64,000 nucleotides of DNA from Trachythela sp. YZ-2020 (GCA_016169945.1 JADLSH010000138.1:496001-560000), one strand, 5' to 3'; positions 45,456 through 56,560 are shown, counted from the first letter of the stretch. Translations and numbers: made by a program. The notes: generated by a model from the sequence alone, not told the origin.

Positions 45456-46312
45456 GTGCTTATTATCCAAAGCACCAAAGCTGCTCTACGTATTCTGTAC
45501 TTTTCTTTGGTGTACCCCTATTTGCAATACTGTGTTATTGTTTGGGGCTCTACATATCCAGCGAATCTTGATCGTGTTGTCAACCTCCAAAAACGAGTTA
45601 TTCGCTGCATATGCGGACAACCATACGATGCACGTACTGACCCGTTATTTAAAGAATTGAAAATTCTGAAATTTCATGATATATATTTATTTAATTTAGG
45701 TATGTTCATGTTTTCGTATTGCAATGACTTACTTCCTGATGCTTTCCGTACTTTTTTTCAACCACTTAATCGAATTCATCAGTAAAACACCCGAAGTTCC
45801 GGATTACTCTATATGCCGTTTTGTAGGACTAATATCAGACGATTTTCAGTGTTTTATCAAGGCCCAAAATACTTCAATAACTTAAGTTTAGATATCCGAA
45901 GCACTTTTTCAATCGCATCTTTCCGAAATAAATTTAAAAAATATCTTTTGAGTTTTGTCTAATTTGTTCATTATAAATGCTTTGTACTCTAGCGAACTGC
46001 ATTTAATATTGCAATATATGTTGTAAACTGTAAACTGTAAATAATTCTTTATATTTTGACTACTTTATATTTTGACTGTCTTGTATCACTGCATGTCACA
46101 CATCTAATTGATAAATGTTTCCTAATTCTAAGGTGTCCAACACTTTATAAGCTTTTATAGCTTCTTGTTGGGTTTCCTTACCAAACTTCCTAACACATGT
46201 CATCTTTTTCCTCTCTCTTAATTGTATTTTTTTTTTTTTTGTATTGTATTTGTATTGTATTTTTTGTTTGGTTAAAATTTAATAAATTGAAAAAAATTGA
46301 AATTGAAATTGG
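45456..46312 (+). pseudogene. LINE D, RT 3' fragment with TTGAAA tail
   Basis: Encodes LRILYFSLVYPYLQYCVIVW, NLDRVVNLQKRVIRCICG, DPLFKELKILKFHDIYLF and, after a stop, CRTNIRRFSVFYQGPKYFNN. This is the C-terminal domain of a Jockey/CR1-group ORF2. 3' UTR ends in AATTGAAATTGAAATTGG at about 46312, a LINE-type microsatellite tail. Confidence 0.8.
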
Positions 46313-46492
46313 AATGACAGTAGATCCCAAGCTTGCTAATTGTACCCTTGTGAATAAGTATTAATAATTCACTGTACTTTTTCCGCACAGGGCTTGTCTA
46401 TGATAATTCACTAAATTGATTCTTTATTGAACTGTGCATGACTAGTTAATTCCTATTTTCTCCTTAAATATAGGCGTTGTCTCCACAATGCA

Positions 46493-46522
<30 letters not shown>

Positions 46523-46526
<4 letters not shown>

Positions 46527-46634
46527 CGCTTACCTCAAAACTTGTCTGCAACAGGCTGTTTCATCTGTAAAAGAATCATGATTCTTTTACAGATGAAACA
46601 GCCTGTTGCAGACAAGTTTTGAGGTAAGCGAAAA
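46523..46634. repeat. 112-bp perfect palindrome
   Basis: TTTTCGCTTACCTCAAAACT at the left end is exactly mirrored by AGTTTTGAGGTAAGCGAAAA at the right end, with no mismatch and no spacer. The centre is AATCATGATT at about 46578. Preceded by a (TA)n run. Confidence 0.95.
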
Positions 46635-46722
46635 TCTATAATTTGCTCTAACTATATGTTGTCGAGCACTCTTTGCGTTTCGTAGACCTAAACCTACACG
46701 TATATATATATATATATATATA

Positions 46723-47750
46723 TATACACCCGTTTACAAAAAGGTTGTCGCATGGAGATACATAGATAGATAGATTGCTTGCTTAATTAACATATCAAAT
46801 GTATGCAAGGCGAAATTAAACTTTGAATAAACAATCAATGCTATTTTTCCGGGGGTTCCATTTCACATCCCCCATTTATGATTTATCAAAACTATAAAAA
46901 CAAATAGATTTCCATACATCGATTCTGCTATATAATATCACTGATATAGGATCACGGATGTGTATTAAAAGTAATTTAATACATACATATGAGTCCATTA
47001 TTTGAACGAAATATATATAGACTATAGAGTATTGTCTATATAAACAAGACGACACGTCTGATGCACGCCTGATATGTATACTGTTGAATATTCTAGAAAA
47101 GTGTATCATATACCAAACTTACATTACTAAATATCGTTAGTTTCAGAATTTCTCAACCTAATTTAAGTACTTCCGCCAGAGGCAAGTAGGCAACGGCATG
47201 CATGGTGGTGCAGTATTCGAGTAAACAACAACAAGCTAAAACCTAACAATCGTTCGCGTAAAGCAGAAAACAAATATTTTAGGGAGACTCGATATTTCAA
47301 TAGCATGCCGTTGAACAGCTAGATGTCATTGTTAAATTCCTTTTTGGACTTGTCCTTAGTAGAGCAAAGATTTCCAGCCATGATGCTTATATATTATATT
47401 GATAGACAGCAAAATAGTTTACATTCTATATACAGACTAACAGATTAACATCACTTAATAGTATACGATACACAAACACAAAGGCAAAGGAGTTTTTAAT
47501 AATTCTGCGATTGCTAGGTGCATGGCGTGTATTTAAAACTAATATAAAAAAGGTGAAAACATATCCAGTTTTCATTTACTGATACCGATCGACATATGAG
47601 CAGATTAAAGTCGACCCCCGGCTAAAATATGTAATTTTGAGCCATTTAATATATGCATGTATAAGCGGAAGTAATGCTTATTTGCATCTATAATGAGAAT
47701 TCCTTTCTATCTATCTATCTGCCTTGCGACAACCTTTTTGTAAACGGGTG

Positions 47751-47754
<4 letters not shown>
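46723..47754. mobile_element. 1-kb inverted-repeat element in TA microsatellites
   Basis: Left TATACACCCGTTTACAAAAA followed by GGTTGTCGCATGG and GATAGATAGA is mirrored on the right by TCTATCTATC, TGCGACAACC and TTTTTGTAAACGGGTGTATA. Both ends abut long (TA)n runs. No coding capacity inside (one 77-codon ORF of unknown nature). Confidence 0.7.
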
Positions 47755-47787
<33 letters not shown>

Positions 47788-47791
47788 AAAT

Positions 47792-47835
47792 CTGCAGACA
47801 TGCATGTTTCGCCGTTCAACGGCTCGTCAGTGCAG
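47792..47835 (-). ncRNA. type I hammerhead ribozyme, copy 1
   Basis: Same sequence and fold as copy 0: CUGACGA, 5-bp stem II, GAAA, short palindromic stem III, GUC cleavage triplet (complement of 47797-47799), stem I CUGCA/UGCAG. Confidence 0.8.
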
Positions 47836-47942
47836 CTTGTAACGCAGTCTAGATGCGAGTGACTTCGTATTTATACACCATACTCTTGCCCTCACCAAGC
47901 GCATGTGGTACAATACTCAGACAAATATATATATAGTCAAAT

Positions 47943-47986
47943 CTGCAGACATGCATGTTTCGCCGTTCAACGGCTCGTCAGTGCAG
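47943..47986 (-). ncRNA. type I hammerhead ribozyme, copy 2
   Basis: Identical to copy 1, 151 bp further on. GUC triplet is the complement of 47948-47950. Cleavage at copies 1 and 2 would release one monomer of 151 nt. Confidence 0.8.
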
Positions 47987-48094
47987 CTTGTAACGCAGTC
48001 TAGATGCGAGTGACTTCATATATATAGGTCTAGTTCACTTATTAGTCAACTCTTCTAGCTCATTAAGTTCCTCGATATATATACATCATAGTGA

Positions 48095-48240
48095 ATGAAT
48101 AGCATGGCGTCTCCTCAAACGTCATTCAAAAAGTTAAAAGTATTCCGGTCTTGTCCGCAAGCTCAATTAATGTCGCAGTCTGAAAAGATGGAGAAGCAGA
48201 CAGACGAGATTCGAGAATGTGTTGCCGAAGCGTTAGGTTT
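48095..48240 (+). CDS. candidate short exon, unknown
   Basis: From MNSMASPQTSFKKLKVF about 45 codons look coding (basic, then SEKMEKQTDEIRECVAEALG helical) and end at a weak donor-like GCGTTAG|GTTTGC near 48238. Downstream the frame runs into repeat-family sequence also present near 61970, so the rest of the 101-codon ORF is chimeric. No family recognised. Confidence 0.25.
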
Positions 48241-48404
48241 GCAAAATCGCCTATTTTTGGAATTGATTATTTTCCCCCATCACCTGGATCAGCAAGATAC
48301 ATATAGGTTGAAAGGCAAAGGACTCTGTCCTTCAGTGCTTATAGGTGATCGTAATATCAAGAAAAGTCAAAGAAAGGCTCAAGAAGTGCATGTTCCCTGA
48401 TTAC
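48241..48404. repeat. left part of the 56.6-63 kb repeat family, host of the Harbinger
   Basis: AAGAAAAGTCAAAGAAAGGC and TGTTCCCTGATTACAAT match the families at 61600-61690 (plus) and 59740-59850 (minus). The copy resumes after the Harbinger at 56561. Confidence 0.7.
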
Positions 48405-48540
48405 AATAGCGAGCTTTTAGCAGCGACTACGAGTACGACTGCGAGGAAGTTCGTACTCGTAGTCGTTTCCATTCAAATGTTGCTTTAGCAGCAAACAAAC
48501 AACAATTGCGACAACGAGTACGAGTTTTGTTTTAATTAAT

Positions 48541-49758
48541 ATGGCTGTCAGCAATAACGTACTCTCTCTCGATGCAGCTACGGCTCTTTTTGTCAACGAT
48601 GTTATTGACGAAGACGAGTTCGTAGCTGTATACGACCAAACCAGAAGAAAATCACCGGAATTCCAGTACTGGGAATACGATGGAGTTGAAACACAGATTC
48701 AGTTCATGACGAACGACGAGTTAAGGGCTGATTTTAGGCTGGACTTCTTCCTGTTCTGTTCTGGCTGAAGCGTTACGAAGTCTCGACAAATTTGTTTGCC
48801 CTAATAGAACGGTAGCAACGGGAATGGAAGGGTTATGCGTGTTGCTAAGACGTTTTGCCTACCCGCGTAGGTTCAACGATGTTATCCCTCGCTTCGGTCG
48901 CTCTGTTTCCGAGTTGAGTCTGATCGCTTCAGAGGTGACAGACTACATTTTTAGCACCCATGCTTATATTTTAATGGATCTGAATCAACCTTGGCTTCAT
49001 CCAGACCGTCAGCACTTGTATACCACTGCAATTCACGATGCTGGTGGAGCGTTGGAGAACTGTTGGGGCTTTGTTGACGGCACGGTACGACCGATATGTC
49101 GCGCTAGGGAACATCAACGTATGATGTATAACGGCTATAAACGCGTTCACGCCATCAAGTTCCAATCAGTTGTGGCACCTAATGGCCTTGTGGCAAACCT
49201 TTATGGTCCAATAAGTAAACTTTTTTGTTATTTACTATAAGTATTTACTGTCTATATACTACGTTTATATGTTATATGTGTACAGTTCATGACTTGACTG
49301 CAGATATATGGATGGCTTCACTCACTTATATTTTCGTATTGTTGTTTATAGTACTTGAGGCTAACAGAATATATGTTTTTGTTTTCAGAAGGAAAAAGAC
49401 ATGATGCCATGATGTTGAGAATGTCTGGCCTTCTCAATCAACTGGAAGACACTCCAACACCCCCCTTGGTGACCCCCTGTGCATCTATGGAGACCCTGCT
49501 TACCCATTGAGACGACATCTGCAGAAGCCATACCAGCATGCCAACCTAACTGCTAGAGAAGCTGAGTTTAACCGTTCAATGAGTTCTGTGCGGGTTGCTG
49601 TTGAATGGGTTTTGGGGGATATTTTAAATTATTTTAAATTTGTTGATTTTAAAAACAACTTAAAGATTGGATTGAGTGCTGTTGGAAAGATGTATTCTGT
49701 GTGTACCTTGTTGAGAAATGCTCTATGGCTCAACTACCAGTTCCTTTATCAAAGTTGA
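48541..49758 (+). pseudogene. HARBI1-like transposase, two frameshifts
   Basis: Exon 1 starts MAVSNNVLSLDAATALF at 48541, changes frame near 48760, and continues with FAYPRRFNDVIPRFGRSVSE and CWGFVDGTVRPICR (first Asp at about 49076). Intron 49215-49388 (GT...AG, 174 bp). Exon 2 reads GKRHDAMMLRM (second Asp 49403), shifts frame at the C-run near 49465, then YGDPAYPLRRHLQ and SVRVAVEWVLGDI (Glu at about 49603), ending YKV-free at TGA 49758. DDE_Tnp_4 family: cuts and pastes the element with help of the Myb-like partner. Motifs are intact despite the two indels, so decay is recent. Confidence 0.85.
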
Positions 49759-49840
49759 TCCTCCTACATTACAGGAATATTTTCAAGTAAATTAGAATAG
49801 GTTTATTATATCCTTTGTCGAACAGACATATATAGCTCAG

Positions 49841-50066
49841 GGGCCAGTTGTTTGAAAGGTGGATAGCGCTATCCACTAGATGGAGAGTTTTTCAACCTTC
49901 ATAAATTTTCTATTGATCATGTTCATAACTTAAAACAGCGTAGAGATCGAAGGCTGTAATATTTATTCTGTTGGCCAAAATGGAAGTTTCTCTGTTCTTT
50001 GTTCAATTTTACGAAGGTTTCAAAAAATCACTGGATAGCGCTATCCACTTTTCAAACAACTGGTCT
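49841..50066. repeat. MITE with GGCCAGTTGTTTGAAAG termini, nested
   Basis: Ends GGGCCAGTTGTTTGAAAGG with GGATAGCGCTATCC, mirrored on the right by GGATAGCGCTATCC and TTTCAAACAACTGGTCT. Possible 3-bp flank CAG. Inserted inside the Harbinger. Confidence 0.75.
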
Positions 50067-50706
50067 CAGAATAAGACATATGCTAGAAATTTGACTTGGC
50101 TCAACATTTATTAGCTTTTTCAAATGTGCGTGATGCAATTTAAACCCAGGTACTATACAAGCTGTTTGTTCTACAAGCCAAGATGAGCACTTTCTCGGTA
50201 TGTGAGCAAACAAAATATTGTACTATACAATTTCGGTTTGGTCAGCTGGTTAGGCTCAGGCTTCCGGTTGCTTACATACCAAGAAAATGCCCTAAGATGG
50301 CATAATAAATATATTTTAGTGCACAAAAGGATCAAAGATGCATGTGAATTTACTATCCTGTGACTGTATAGTAAATTGTTAGTCATTTAATTGTTATTCA
50401 TTCATTTTATAATATATTGAATATTGAAGACAATTTGACATAGGCTTTTGGCCAATGAAAAATGCTATAAATAAGAAATTTTAATCTATTAACCTACTAA
50501 GTGTCAAGACTCCCCTTGACAAATAAAATAGTCTGGCATTAAACAGATTAAAATAAAGTGGGAAACATTGCCAGTCAATGGACTGAATATATAAATCATT
50601 AAATATTGAATTTGTGGAACATTGTAATTTGAATATTGAATATTAATTTATTGATTATTGAAATTTATTGAACATAATTGTAATTTATTGAATATTTAGA
50701 TCTTAT
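50067..50706. other. no gene recognised
   Basis: AT-rich, with ATTGAATATTGAA-type short repeats at 50410-50690. Confidence 0.35.
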
Positions 50707-50835
50707 TAGATGTTTTGGTATGTAGTATGGCTGTATATTTTTACGAGTTTGCCGTATTTTGACGAGCCCGCAGGGCGAGTCAAAATACAAAAAACGAGTA
50801 AAAATGTACAGCGATACTACATATCAAAACATCTA
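50707..50835. repeat. 129-bp foldback hairpin beside the recombinase unit
   Basis: TAGATGTTTTGGTATGTAGTA is mirrored by TACTACATATCAAAACATCTA. Inner stem GTATTTTGACGAGCCC / GGGCGAGTCAAAATAC (approximate). It ends 6 bp left of the 17-bp inverted end at 50842. Confidence 0.7.
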
Positions 50836-50841
50836 ATTAGT

Positions 50842-52812
50842 TATTTATTATACAACTGCTTTATAAAGTATTTTTTATTGAGAAGAAGTTTGAAAAGGCA
50901 AGGGGACGGGAGTACGGACATGCATCAAGATTCAAGACAATATAATAAGCATACATGAAGTAGTTCTTATGCAAAATTTCTGCAACATTTGATTGGCTAA
51001 CAAAATAGACTTGTCAAACCGGTTTGAGAATGATTTGGTAAACAATTTTAATTTTATTTTTACAACTGTCATTGAACAAGAAAGAAGGCAGCATTTGCTT
51101 GAAATATATTTCAAAATTATAAACTATTAATAACATGTTCGATTTATGAAGAAAGTTAAAATGGATCGAAGTGAAATCTTAACATATAATAAAAGTGTTT
51201 TAACTGGGTTCGATCAGTACTTCGATCAAATTGTCAATTGTCATCTTCGCTGTCCGACCCAATCACACGAAGCCGACGGCGTTTCGGCGATTTTGCTGCA
51301 GGAACCACAGCAGGAACTGGAGATTTTGAGCCAAGAACAAAGCTACAGTTATTGAATACGGCTCCAGCAAAAGATGTTGAAGGGCTTGACTCGTACTAGC
51401 TGCTGTAGAAGGGCTTCGAGGTGGCGATTGACTCGTGTTGTTCAAAGGTTTCATCGCTTCTCTGCCGCCTGAGCGTTGGCTAATCAACAAGGACATTTTC
51501 TTCTGTTGTTCTTCTGAGACCGTCGAGTAGCTGTCGATGGATTTAAGATTCTTATGTCCCGACAATTGCGAGATATCCAGGGGGTTGACATTCTCGTGTC
51601 TCAGCGTTGTTATCATCGTACGGCGAGCAGAGTGGTTGGTTCGCTTTCCTTCCAAATTGGCAGCTGAAGCCATGTTCTTCATGAAGCTGCCAAGTGAATG
51701 AATGCCAAGAGGTTGTTTCTTGAACCAGATGTTGGTTTTGGGGTTCTTCACGACTGCCAAATAGAAGGGATCATCTGGCTTTTTCATTTCGATTGGCCGT
51801 CGGGTAAGCTAACTCTTAAATAACTTCACAGGACATCTTTCAGTACCTGTCGCGTAAATGCGAGGATTGAAGTATCTTTCGGGACCAAACTCTTTGCCGC
51901 CGCTTCTTGGTTTGGAGCCCCTTTCGGTGTGCCAGATTATATACTCTCTCTTCTCCTCCTTCCTCTCTTCTCAACTCCAAGTCTCCAAACAGCACTCTCC
52001 GATGTTCGTCTCTCGCTCTCCATCCGAAATGCATCGTGTTGTTTAGCCAAACTGTGCGAATTAAAGCTTCTGGACTATGGTCGCCAAGCTGCTTTTCCGA
52101 CCAAAGTTTTTCAACTTCGTCCTGGTTTAACCCAAGGGCCTTGTTTGGACGTCGTCCTTTCCCTTGCTGGCGTAGCTGCTTTCTCTTGGACTCGAGAGTC
52201 TGTCTTGACTTCGCAAACTCTTTGTCGTTAAATATGCAGTAGTGCTTTCCAACATCACGTAAATGGCGACCGAAATTGCGCTGAAACGACGTGAGCGTAC
52301 CTGGCTCGAACTCGGTTCCATCTTGTTTCCTCACGTTAATGAAGAAGTGACAGAGAAGCCGGTCGAGTTCATTTGGTGGGATATTCTCAATTTCCCTTGC
52401 TTCGCCGATAGAGGAGGACCATCGTTTCCAGACATTCAGGTCAGTTTTTGTTTTCTTTGCTGTGTTTACGTTTTTGTTTTGGTCAATGAAGTCGCCTATT
52501 TGAACATCGTTTAGCGAATCATTTGTCGGAACAGTGTTTTCATCATTGTTTATACTTAATAGCATGTTTTCGAACTCCGAATTTGAAAGCAAGTCAAATT
52601 CATTGTCGGCCTCAAATGTTGACAAAATATCATCCATTTTTAAATTTTTTATTTCTATTTTATAGGTTTTTGCACATGTCAGTCTGTCAAACCGGTTTTC
52701 TACTATACAAATAACCAAGTATCCAAATAACTAACTGTCCAAATATCGCTGTATATTTGTACTCGTTTTTAGCGTTATTTGGACACTTTTTAACACAGTT
52801 GTATAATAAATA
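50842..52812. mobile_element. 1,971-bp unit enclosing a tyrosine-recombinase gene
   Basis: Perfect 17-bp inverted ends TATTTATTATACAACTG (50842-50858) and CAGTTGTATAATAAATA (52796-52812). Near the right end lies a small hairpin (GTCCAAATA ... TATTTGGAC). It holds the recombinase gene at 51234-52637. Classical Cryptons lack terminal inverted repeats, so either this is a variant or the inverted ends belong to a carrier element. No clear target duplication. Confidence 0.55.
51234..52637 (-). pseudogene. Crypton-type tyrosine recombinase gene
   Basis: Starts MDDILSTFEADNEF at 52637. The N-terminal SAM-like DNA-binding part has WKRWSSSIGEAREIENIPPN and TLTSFQRNFGRHLRDVGKHY. The catalytic domain shows the first Arg in FGWRARDEHRRV, then HSARR (His at 51634, Arg at 51625), SGHKNLKS (His at about 51556) and the nucleophile Tyr in SIDSYSTVS (about 51529). 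All R-HxxR-H-Y residues are present. The tail ends KSPKRRRLRVIGSDSEDDN, nuclear-signal-like. Damage: a frameshift near 51930, an in-frame TAG near 51812, a frameshift near 51390. About 460 codons; DUF3504/Crypton-like family, which in animals includes host-domesticated genes. Confidence 0.8.
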
Positions 52813-52814
52813 CT

Positions 52815-53547
52815 ACTTACTAACTGAGCGTGAGGTCTGTACGGTAAAATATCAAGCTGAGGTCTTGCTGTATTGACCGAGCGATAGCGAGGTCAATACA
52901 GCAAGACCGAGGCTTGATATTTTACCGTACAGACCGAACAGTCGAAGTTAGTAAGTTGTTTATTATATGGCATTTCAGACAACAAAAAACAATTCATTTT
53001 GCCAAAAATTGGTCACGCGAGGGCAAAGTACAAAGTCCGAAACTCAAAGCCGGTCATTTTCAAATGTCAAAATAATTTCAATGATACGAATTTGTCTTAG
53101 TTTTTTACAAATTTATCGAATCTTAGCTTAGTAAAACTACTCTACAGTACCATTTATAGAATAAAATATAAAATTAATAGAAAATATAGTGATATTGAGC
53201 TATCGGATCAAGGACAAAAACAACTTTGCATGTTCGAAAAAATAAAAATATTCTTGATTGTTTTAGTTAAAAAACATCGTAAAATTTACCTTAATATTTC
53301 GACTTGAGCCAACAAAACTTGATTTTATCCCTTGTAGTTATCCCTTTTCCGTATTTTCCGTTTATTTTTCATTGTTTTAAATTATTTTTAAGGATTTTTT
53401 AATGCTTTTATTGGTTTGAAATGTGTTCAAGTCGTCGCAGGGCAATAAGAATACCGTATTGCCCGTGGGCAATACGGGAAAATCCTGCCTCGTCAGCGAC
53501 CAATCAGATTGCGAGAATTACCAAAACAAGCACTTGCCATATAATAA
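52815..53547. mobile_element. non-autonomous hairpin-plus-inverted-end unit
   Basis: A 142-bp foldback (52815-52956, CTTACTAACT ... GTTAGTAAG, inner CTGTATTGACCGAGCG / CGAGGTCAATACAG) is followed 3 bp later by TTATTATATGGCA (52960), mirrored at 53535-53547 by TGCCATATAATAA. A second hairpin (ACCGTATTGCCC / GGGCAATACGGG) lies before the right end. Same plan as the 50707-52812 unit but with no gene. Confidence 0.65.
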
Positions 53548-53675
53548 TAACATTTATTGAACATTGAAATTTAACGAATATTTATATAACATGTTATAAA
53601 TATAAATAATTATAAATAATTATAAATAATAATATAACATGTTATAAATTGTTGGAAAACTGTTTTAGTAAATCA

Positions 53676-54372
53676 TTAAAAGTCAGCCAAGGTGTTTAGC
53701 ATGGCCAGTGTCACAGCCTGCTCTTGTTGCTGGAACTGTTGCTGTTGCGCCATCAGCGTTTTTTGAACTTCCTCTTGCCGTTGAACCTGCCGCTCCATTA
53801 GCGTCATTTCCCTTTCCCTTCAGTTGCCTTGCCTATTCCTGCTCATTCTGTTTCAACTGTATCGATCCTTGCAACACTTCCATCACATCGCTGTTCCTTC
53901 TCCGCTTTCTCTCTGGTGTCACCAAGTCCTCGTTCTCTTCACTATGCTGTCTCCTTGTCTCCCCAAACCTCTCCATCGCTTTCTTCCTCATGTCATCTGC
54001 CGTTGCTTTTTCTGCCATTTCTTTTTTTTTCTACTCCATCGTCACATCGTATTCATTCATTCTTTCTAAAATATCCCACATAGCTCGATCCCTCTCTGTG
54101 TATTCTACATCTACTCCACTTGCTCTCTCCTCCATTGCTTCTTTTCTCGTAAAATATTTTACTAACTTCTCAAACTTCTCCCGAACGGACCTCTGACTTG
54201 CCTTCATTCTCATACTGGTTAAATTTTCCGCTATTTTGGTCCAAGCTGCACCCTTTTATTTAGACCCTTGTTGGTATTGGTAAAGCTCCAACATCAACAC
54301 CTCTCTAAGCAAGATGTCTTCGTGCATCGCTTTGCACGTGAAGTTTATACGTTTGTTTTCAGTATTTTCCAT
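53676..54372 (-). pseudogene. Harbinger Myb/SANT-like accessory protein, broken
   Basis: Starts MENTENKRINFTCKAMHED at 54372. The Myb/trihelix-like part is GAAWTKIAENLTS through SVREKFEKLVKYFTRKEAME and ERDRAMWDILERMNEYD. The C-terminal part is Gln-rich coiled coil (MAQQQQFQQQEQAVTLAML) ending LADF at 53676. Three in-frame stops (after GSK, TME and NEQE) and one frameshift near 53815. In active Harbingers this protein recruits the transposase to nucleus and DNA ends. It is transcribed towards the transposase from the other end of the element, as is usual. The plus-strand ORFs across it are shadows. Confidence 0.75.
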
Positions 54373-55443
54373 CTAAAACAAATAGAACCATACAAATATG
54401 CATATTGTTAATATATAAGTATAGGGAACTCAACTGGGAAAGCTTCAATCAAACAGATTAAAAATATTAGTTTTTATACAGATTACTGAGACACTAATTG
54501 CTGCGGAGCGAGCGAGCCTGAAGCGAGCGAGCGTAGCAGCAGCCTAATATGTGCAGAGAGGGGGTTTTGAAGTAAATTTTATTTAGCGCATGGAATTGTG
54601 GTCGTGCGCGCTTGCTATGCGCACAACACAAATTTTAAACTCGCTCAGTTCCTGTGCTTTTCGATTTTGACGGACGGAGTCTTCGAATTGTTATCGAATT
54701 TCTAAAGCTTTTTCAAGTCTATTTTGACCATTCAAGGTAGGATATTTTGTCTTTTGTTTATATGTTACATTTACATTTGTTTACTCCTTTTTGGAAAGTT
54801 GGCAATCTCAATTTATATATCTATGAAACGCTGAAAGCACACAATCACTAATGTGCTATCGACTTTGCTTGAGCTGTTAGTGCTGTAAAGCATGGAAGTC
54901 TTACATAGAGATGTCTTTAAAAGGTTTTTCTATCCATTCGCGTTTGCTTTCTCTTGCTGATTTCCATATTTTGCATCAAGTGATGTTTCGTGTATGCCGC
55001 TTGACGATTGTGACTCCGTGTGAACTTGACACAAAGTCACAGATTTCATATTGATCGTCTAAATTGCCTGACTGAATCATTCTGATTTGTGCAAGGTTTG
55101 ACCTAATAAATAGGCTACTGTAGGCACAGAAATATGTTTTTATTCCTATTTTACAATGGACTTAATATTTTTGTCTAGTCGCGTTCACATATTATTGTCA
55201 GAACAGACAGGGTCGAGTTGAAATGAGTTGTGGTTTTCATGTAGGTGACTCACATATCCAGCAAAGTAAGAACAGAATGATGGAACACCGCTTTTGTTTT
55301 ATAGCTTTCCAAATGCAAAATTATTTTGCGCACATGTATATATTTTTAACGCTTTTATACACTACAAAAATATGCAAATTTCCTTGCGTGGCAGTGTCAA
55401 ATTACTCATTGCAGTAAACATGGGTTTCATGTGGGGATTCGTG
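54373..55443. other. Harbinger interior, no gene
   Basis: Contains a GCGAGCGA-rich patch at 54500-54535. Nothing else supported. Confidence 0.35.
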
Positions 55444-55606
55444 CCTCCTGCGTAGGCAACTCTTGGGGAAAAAAAACTTGTAATGTAGCGAATATTATCG
55501 AATATTATCGAATTTACTGTTGTTCACATTCGATAATATTCGATAATATTCGCTACATTACAAGTTTATTACAAGTTTTTTGCCCAAGAGTTGCCTGCGG
55601 AGGAGG
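55444..55606. repeat. 163-bp foldback MITE
   Basis: CCTCCTGCGTAGGCAACTCT ... CTTGTAATGTAGCGAATATT is mirrored by AATATTCGCTACATTACAAG ... AGAGTTGCCTGCGGAGGAGG, with tandem ATTATCGAAT units near the loop. Nested in the Harbinger. Confidence 0.8.
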
Positions 55607-56400
55607 CTATATGGGGATTCCATGTGGAAGAACAATACATGGAAAATATTGATATTTTGAAATAGATGTTACAAAATTTGATGTCTTTCATGTTTCGTCA
55701 CTTTCGTGATAGGCTATATTTAGCTTGTCTCATCCTGCAAACTACGCTAGGGTATGCATCTACTGACAGCGCGCAAGCCAGTAAAACCACTGGGTCAATG
55801 CTAATAATTACCGTCTACTGAATATAATTTGTGTTGCATATTTGTTTGCATGCTTGTTTCAAGAAGCTAAAGAATAATAACAGTCCCCGCAGCATTCCCT
55901 ACCTTGCAGGTACCCTAGTATTAAATAGTAATATGGGAATATAAAAGGGCCTCGAAATTCATGTTGGCTAAGACAAATTAATATAGCCAAAAATTATAGA
56001 AATTTATGAAATATGTTAGATATTAGTAAATTTTGTAAATTTTCGATCACTATCAGATGTGAAATTGTTCATATTTGGCGTATAAACTCCTGCACTTTTT
56101 ATGTATTTCAGAGTTTTAATCTTGAATATCTTTTAATCGTATAAGGATAAAAATTCTTCATTGAGAATAAAAATGTAAAGCTATATTCCGATCCACATAA
56201 ATATATCAGAAAATTTTTTGTAACCCTCATCATTTCGTAATGTTTACAAAATGTATGCAGGCAAACTTTAAGCACACTTCCGCTCAAAAACTATGCCCCA
56301 GTCCCCCAGATCAAAGCGAAGACTTTCAAAAATATTTGTCTAAATTATTTTGTAGGAAAACAAATAATATATCGACTTACCTTGCATCTCAAAACTTCGT
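55607..56400. other. no gene recognised
   Basis: AT-rich Harbinger interior. A 94-codon ORF (56240-56524) runs into the terminal repeat and is accidental. Confidence 0.35.
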
Positions 56401-56560
56401 ACTGAAGACTACGAGTTTGGTGAAAAATGTCGTAGTAGGATTGGCGACTGCTACGAGTTTCTGGCCTCAGTATGACATGGCGTGTAGACACAACGAAAGT
56501 TTCGCGCGACTACAAATTTCGTAGTCGTACTCGTACTCGTACTCCTTGCTAAAGCTCGCT

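Larger units (their letters stand above)
47789..48020 (-). mobile_element. tandem retrozyme-like repeat, 151-bp period
   Basis: Two copies of the hammerhead module start 151 bp apart. The first keeps the whole spacer (GTATTTATACACCATACTCT ... AATACTCAGACA), the second ends about 80 bp in. Flanked by (TA)n on both sides. Tandem monomers each with a hammerhead match the published metazoan retrozyme layout (established family; assignment here is mine). Confidence 0.7.

Noticed and set aside
53708..54196. A 162-codon plus-strand membrane-like protein
   Set aside because: It is the antisense shadow of the Myb-like Harbinger gene, whose frame is supported by domain motifs.
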